Made by a program: the position numbers and the translations under genes
From: Bubalus kerabau
Taxonomy: Eukaryota > Chordata > Mammalia > Artiodactyla > Bovidae
Reading direction: 5' to 3'
Assembly: GCF_029407905.1 (NCBI RefSeq)
Contig: NC_073646.1
Coordinates: 11,116,001-11,180,000, forward strand
DNA length: 64,000 nt
The notes under the pieces: model-generated
Told to the model about the DNA's origin: nothing
Databases searched by the model: none
Seen by the model: the letters and a program-made list of their open reading frames with translations, nothing else
Part shown: positions 63,656 through 64,000 of the stretch, one piece after another
Position numbering within the stretch: the first letter of the stretch is position 1
Layout of the letters: every line of letters begins with the position of its first letter

Positions 63656-64000
63656 CTGAAATCACAAATCAGATGGAATCAGGGCAAGGCCAGGAGGAGA
63701 CATGCAACAGCCCCCTCCCATGGGCCGCTGACCTGCTCTGGAAAGAGGACATTAAAGGGGCCAGGGGGACAAAAAGAGATAATTCCTGCTCTCCTCTCTC
63801 GCGTGGATCCAGGAGTAACCTCCGTGCGCCCTCCAGCCGCCCCACTCTTCCCCATCTTGGGTACTAATACCAGTGTCCTCCTACTGCTCGAGCTGGCAAC
63901 CTGGAAGCTGTGCTTCCCCTTCCCTCTTATCATCACCCCAAGCCCCACGTGTCGGCAAGTGCTGCCAATTCCATCAGGTCTCCAGCCCCTCTTCCCTCGT
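63656..64000. other. intron upstream of e2; no first exon seen
   Basis: The minus strand was inspected for a signal-peptide exon ending in phase 1; none was convincing. Exon 1 probably lies right of the window. Confidence 0.5.

Noticed and set aside
63679..63948. Signal-peptide exon upstream of e2
   Set aside because: The minus frame ends LLLALP but lacks a convincing N-terminal hydrophobic start and a phase-1 donor.

Overview
The window is bovid (ruminant) nuclear DNA. Hundreds of bases at a time match the ruminant-specific BovB LINE, Bov-tA and CHR tRNA-derived SINEs and ruminant L1 3' ends. Older mammal-wide repeats (MIR, L2, Tigger1, MaLR-like LTRs) lie between them. Cattle, sheep, goat and buffalo cannot be told apart from this sequence alone.

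One gene dominates. It lies on the minus strand and runs from beyond the right edge (5' end) to beyond the left edge (3' end). I resolved 27 internal coding exons (63655 down to 185). All have GT/AG splice sites, compatible phases at all 26 junctions and no stop codon. Together they carry 3,939 coding nt, about 1,313 codons. The protein is a large lipid transfer protein (LLTP superfamily: APOB, apolipophorin, vitellogenin, MTTP). Its N-terminal lipid-transport (LPD_N/vitellogenin_N) domain is spread over exons e3-e14. A DUF1943-like beta-sheet domain covers e15-e20, and a beta-rich region continues through e28. Exons e2-e7 follow the APOB exon plan closely, but the sequence is far too diverged to be APOB, and it is too long and too different downstream to be MTTP. 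It is best read as an intact APOB-like/apolipophorin-like paralog. Exon numbers (e2-e28) assume one upstream signal-peptide exon, as in APOB.

Region by region: 1-9311 holds e28 and a 9-kb intron with an old minus-strand L1, itself interrupted by BovB, Bov-tA and CHR insertions. 9312-25976 holds e27-e17 with many CHR SINEs. 25977-33781 is a repeat-filled intron of L1 and SINE copies. 33782-44841 holds e16-e10, with a degenerate GATG/GGAT tract next to e15, a perfect 72-bp tandem duplication and a duplicated splice-acceptor segment. 44842-55804 holds e9-e5, with a young-looking L1 insertion inside a Bov-tA and a CpG-rich block over e5-e6. 55805-64000 holds e4-e2 plus a possible LTR, L1, CHR, Tigger1 and BovB copies. 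I saw no second gene, tRNA or rRNA gene, or CRISPR array.
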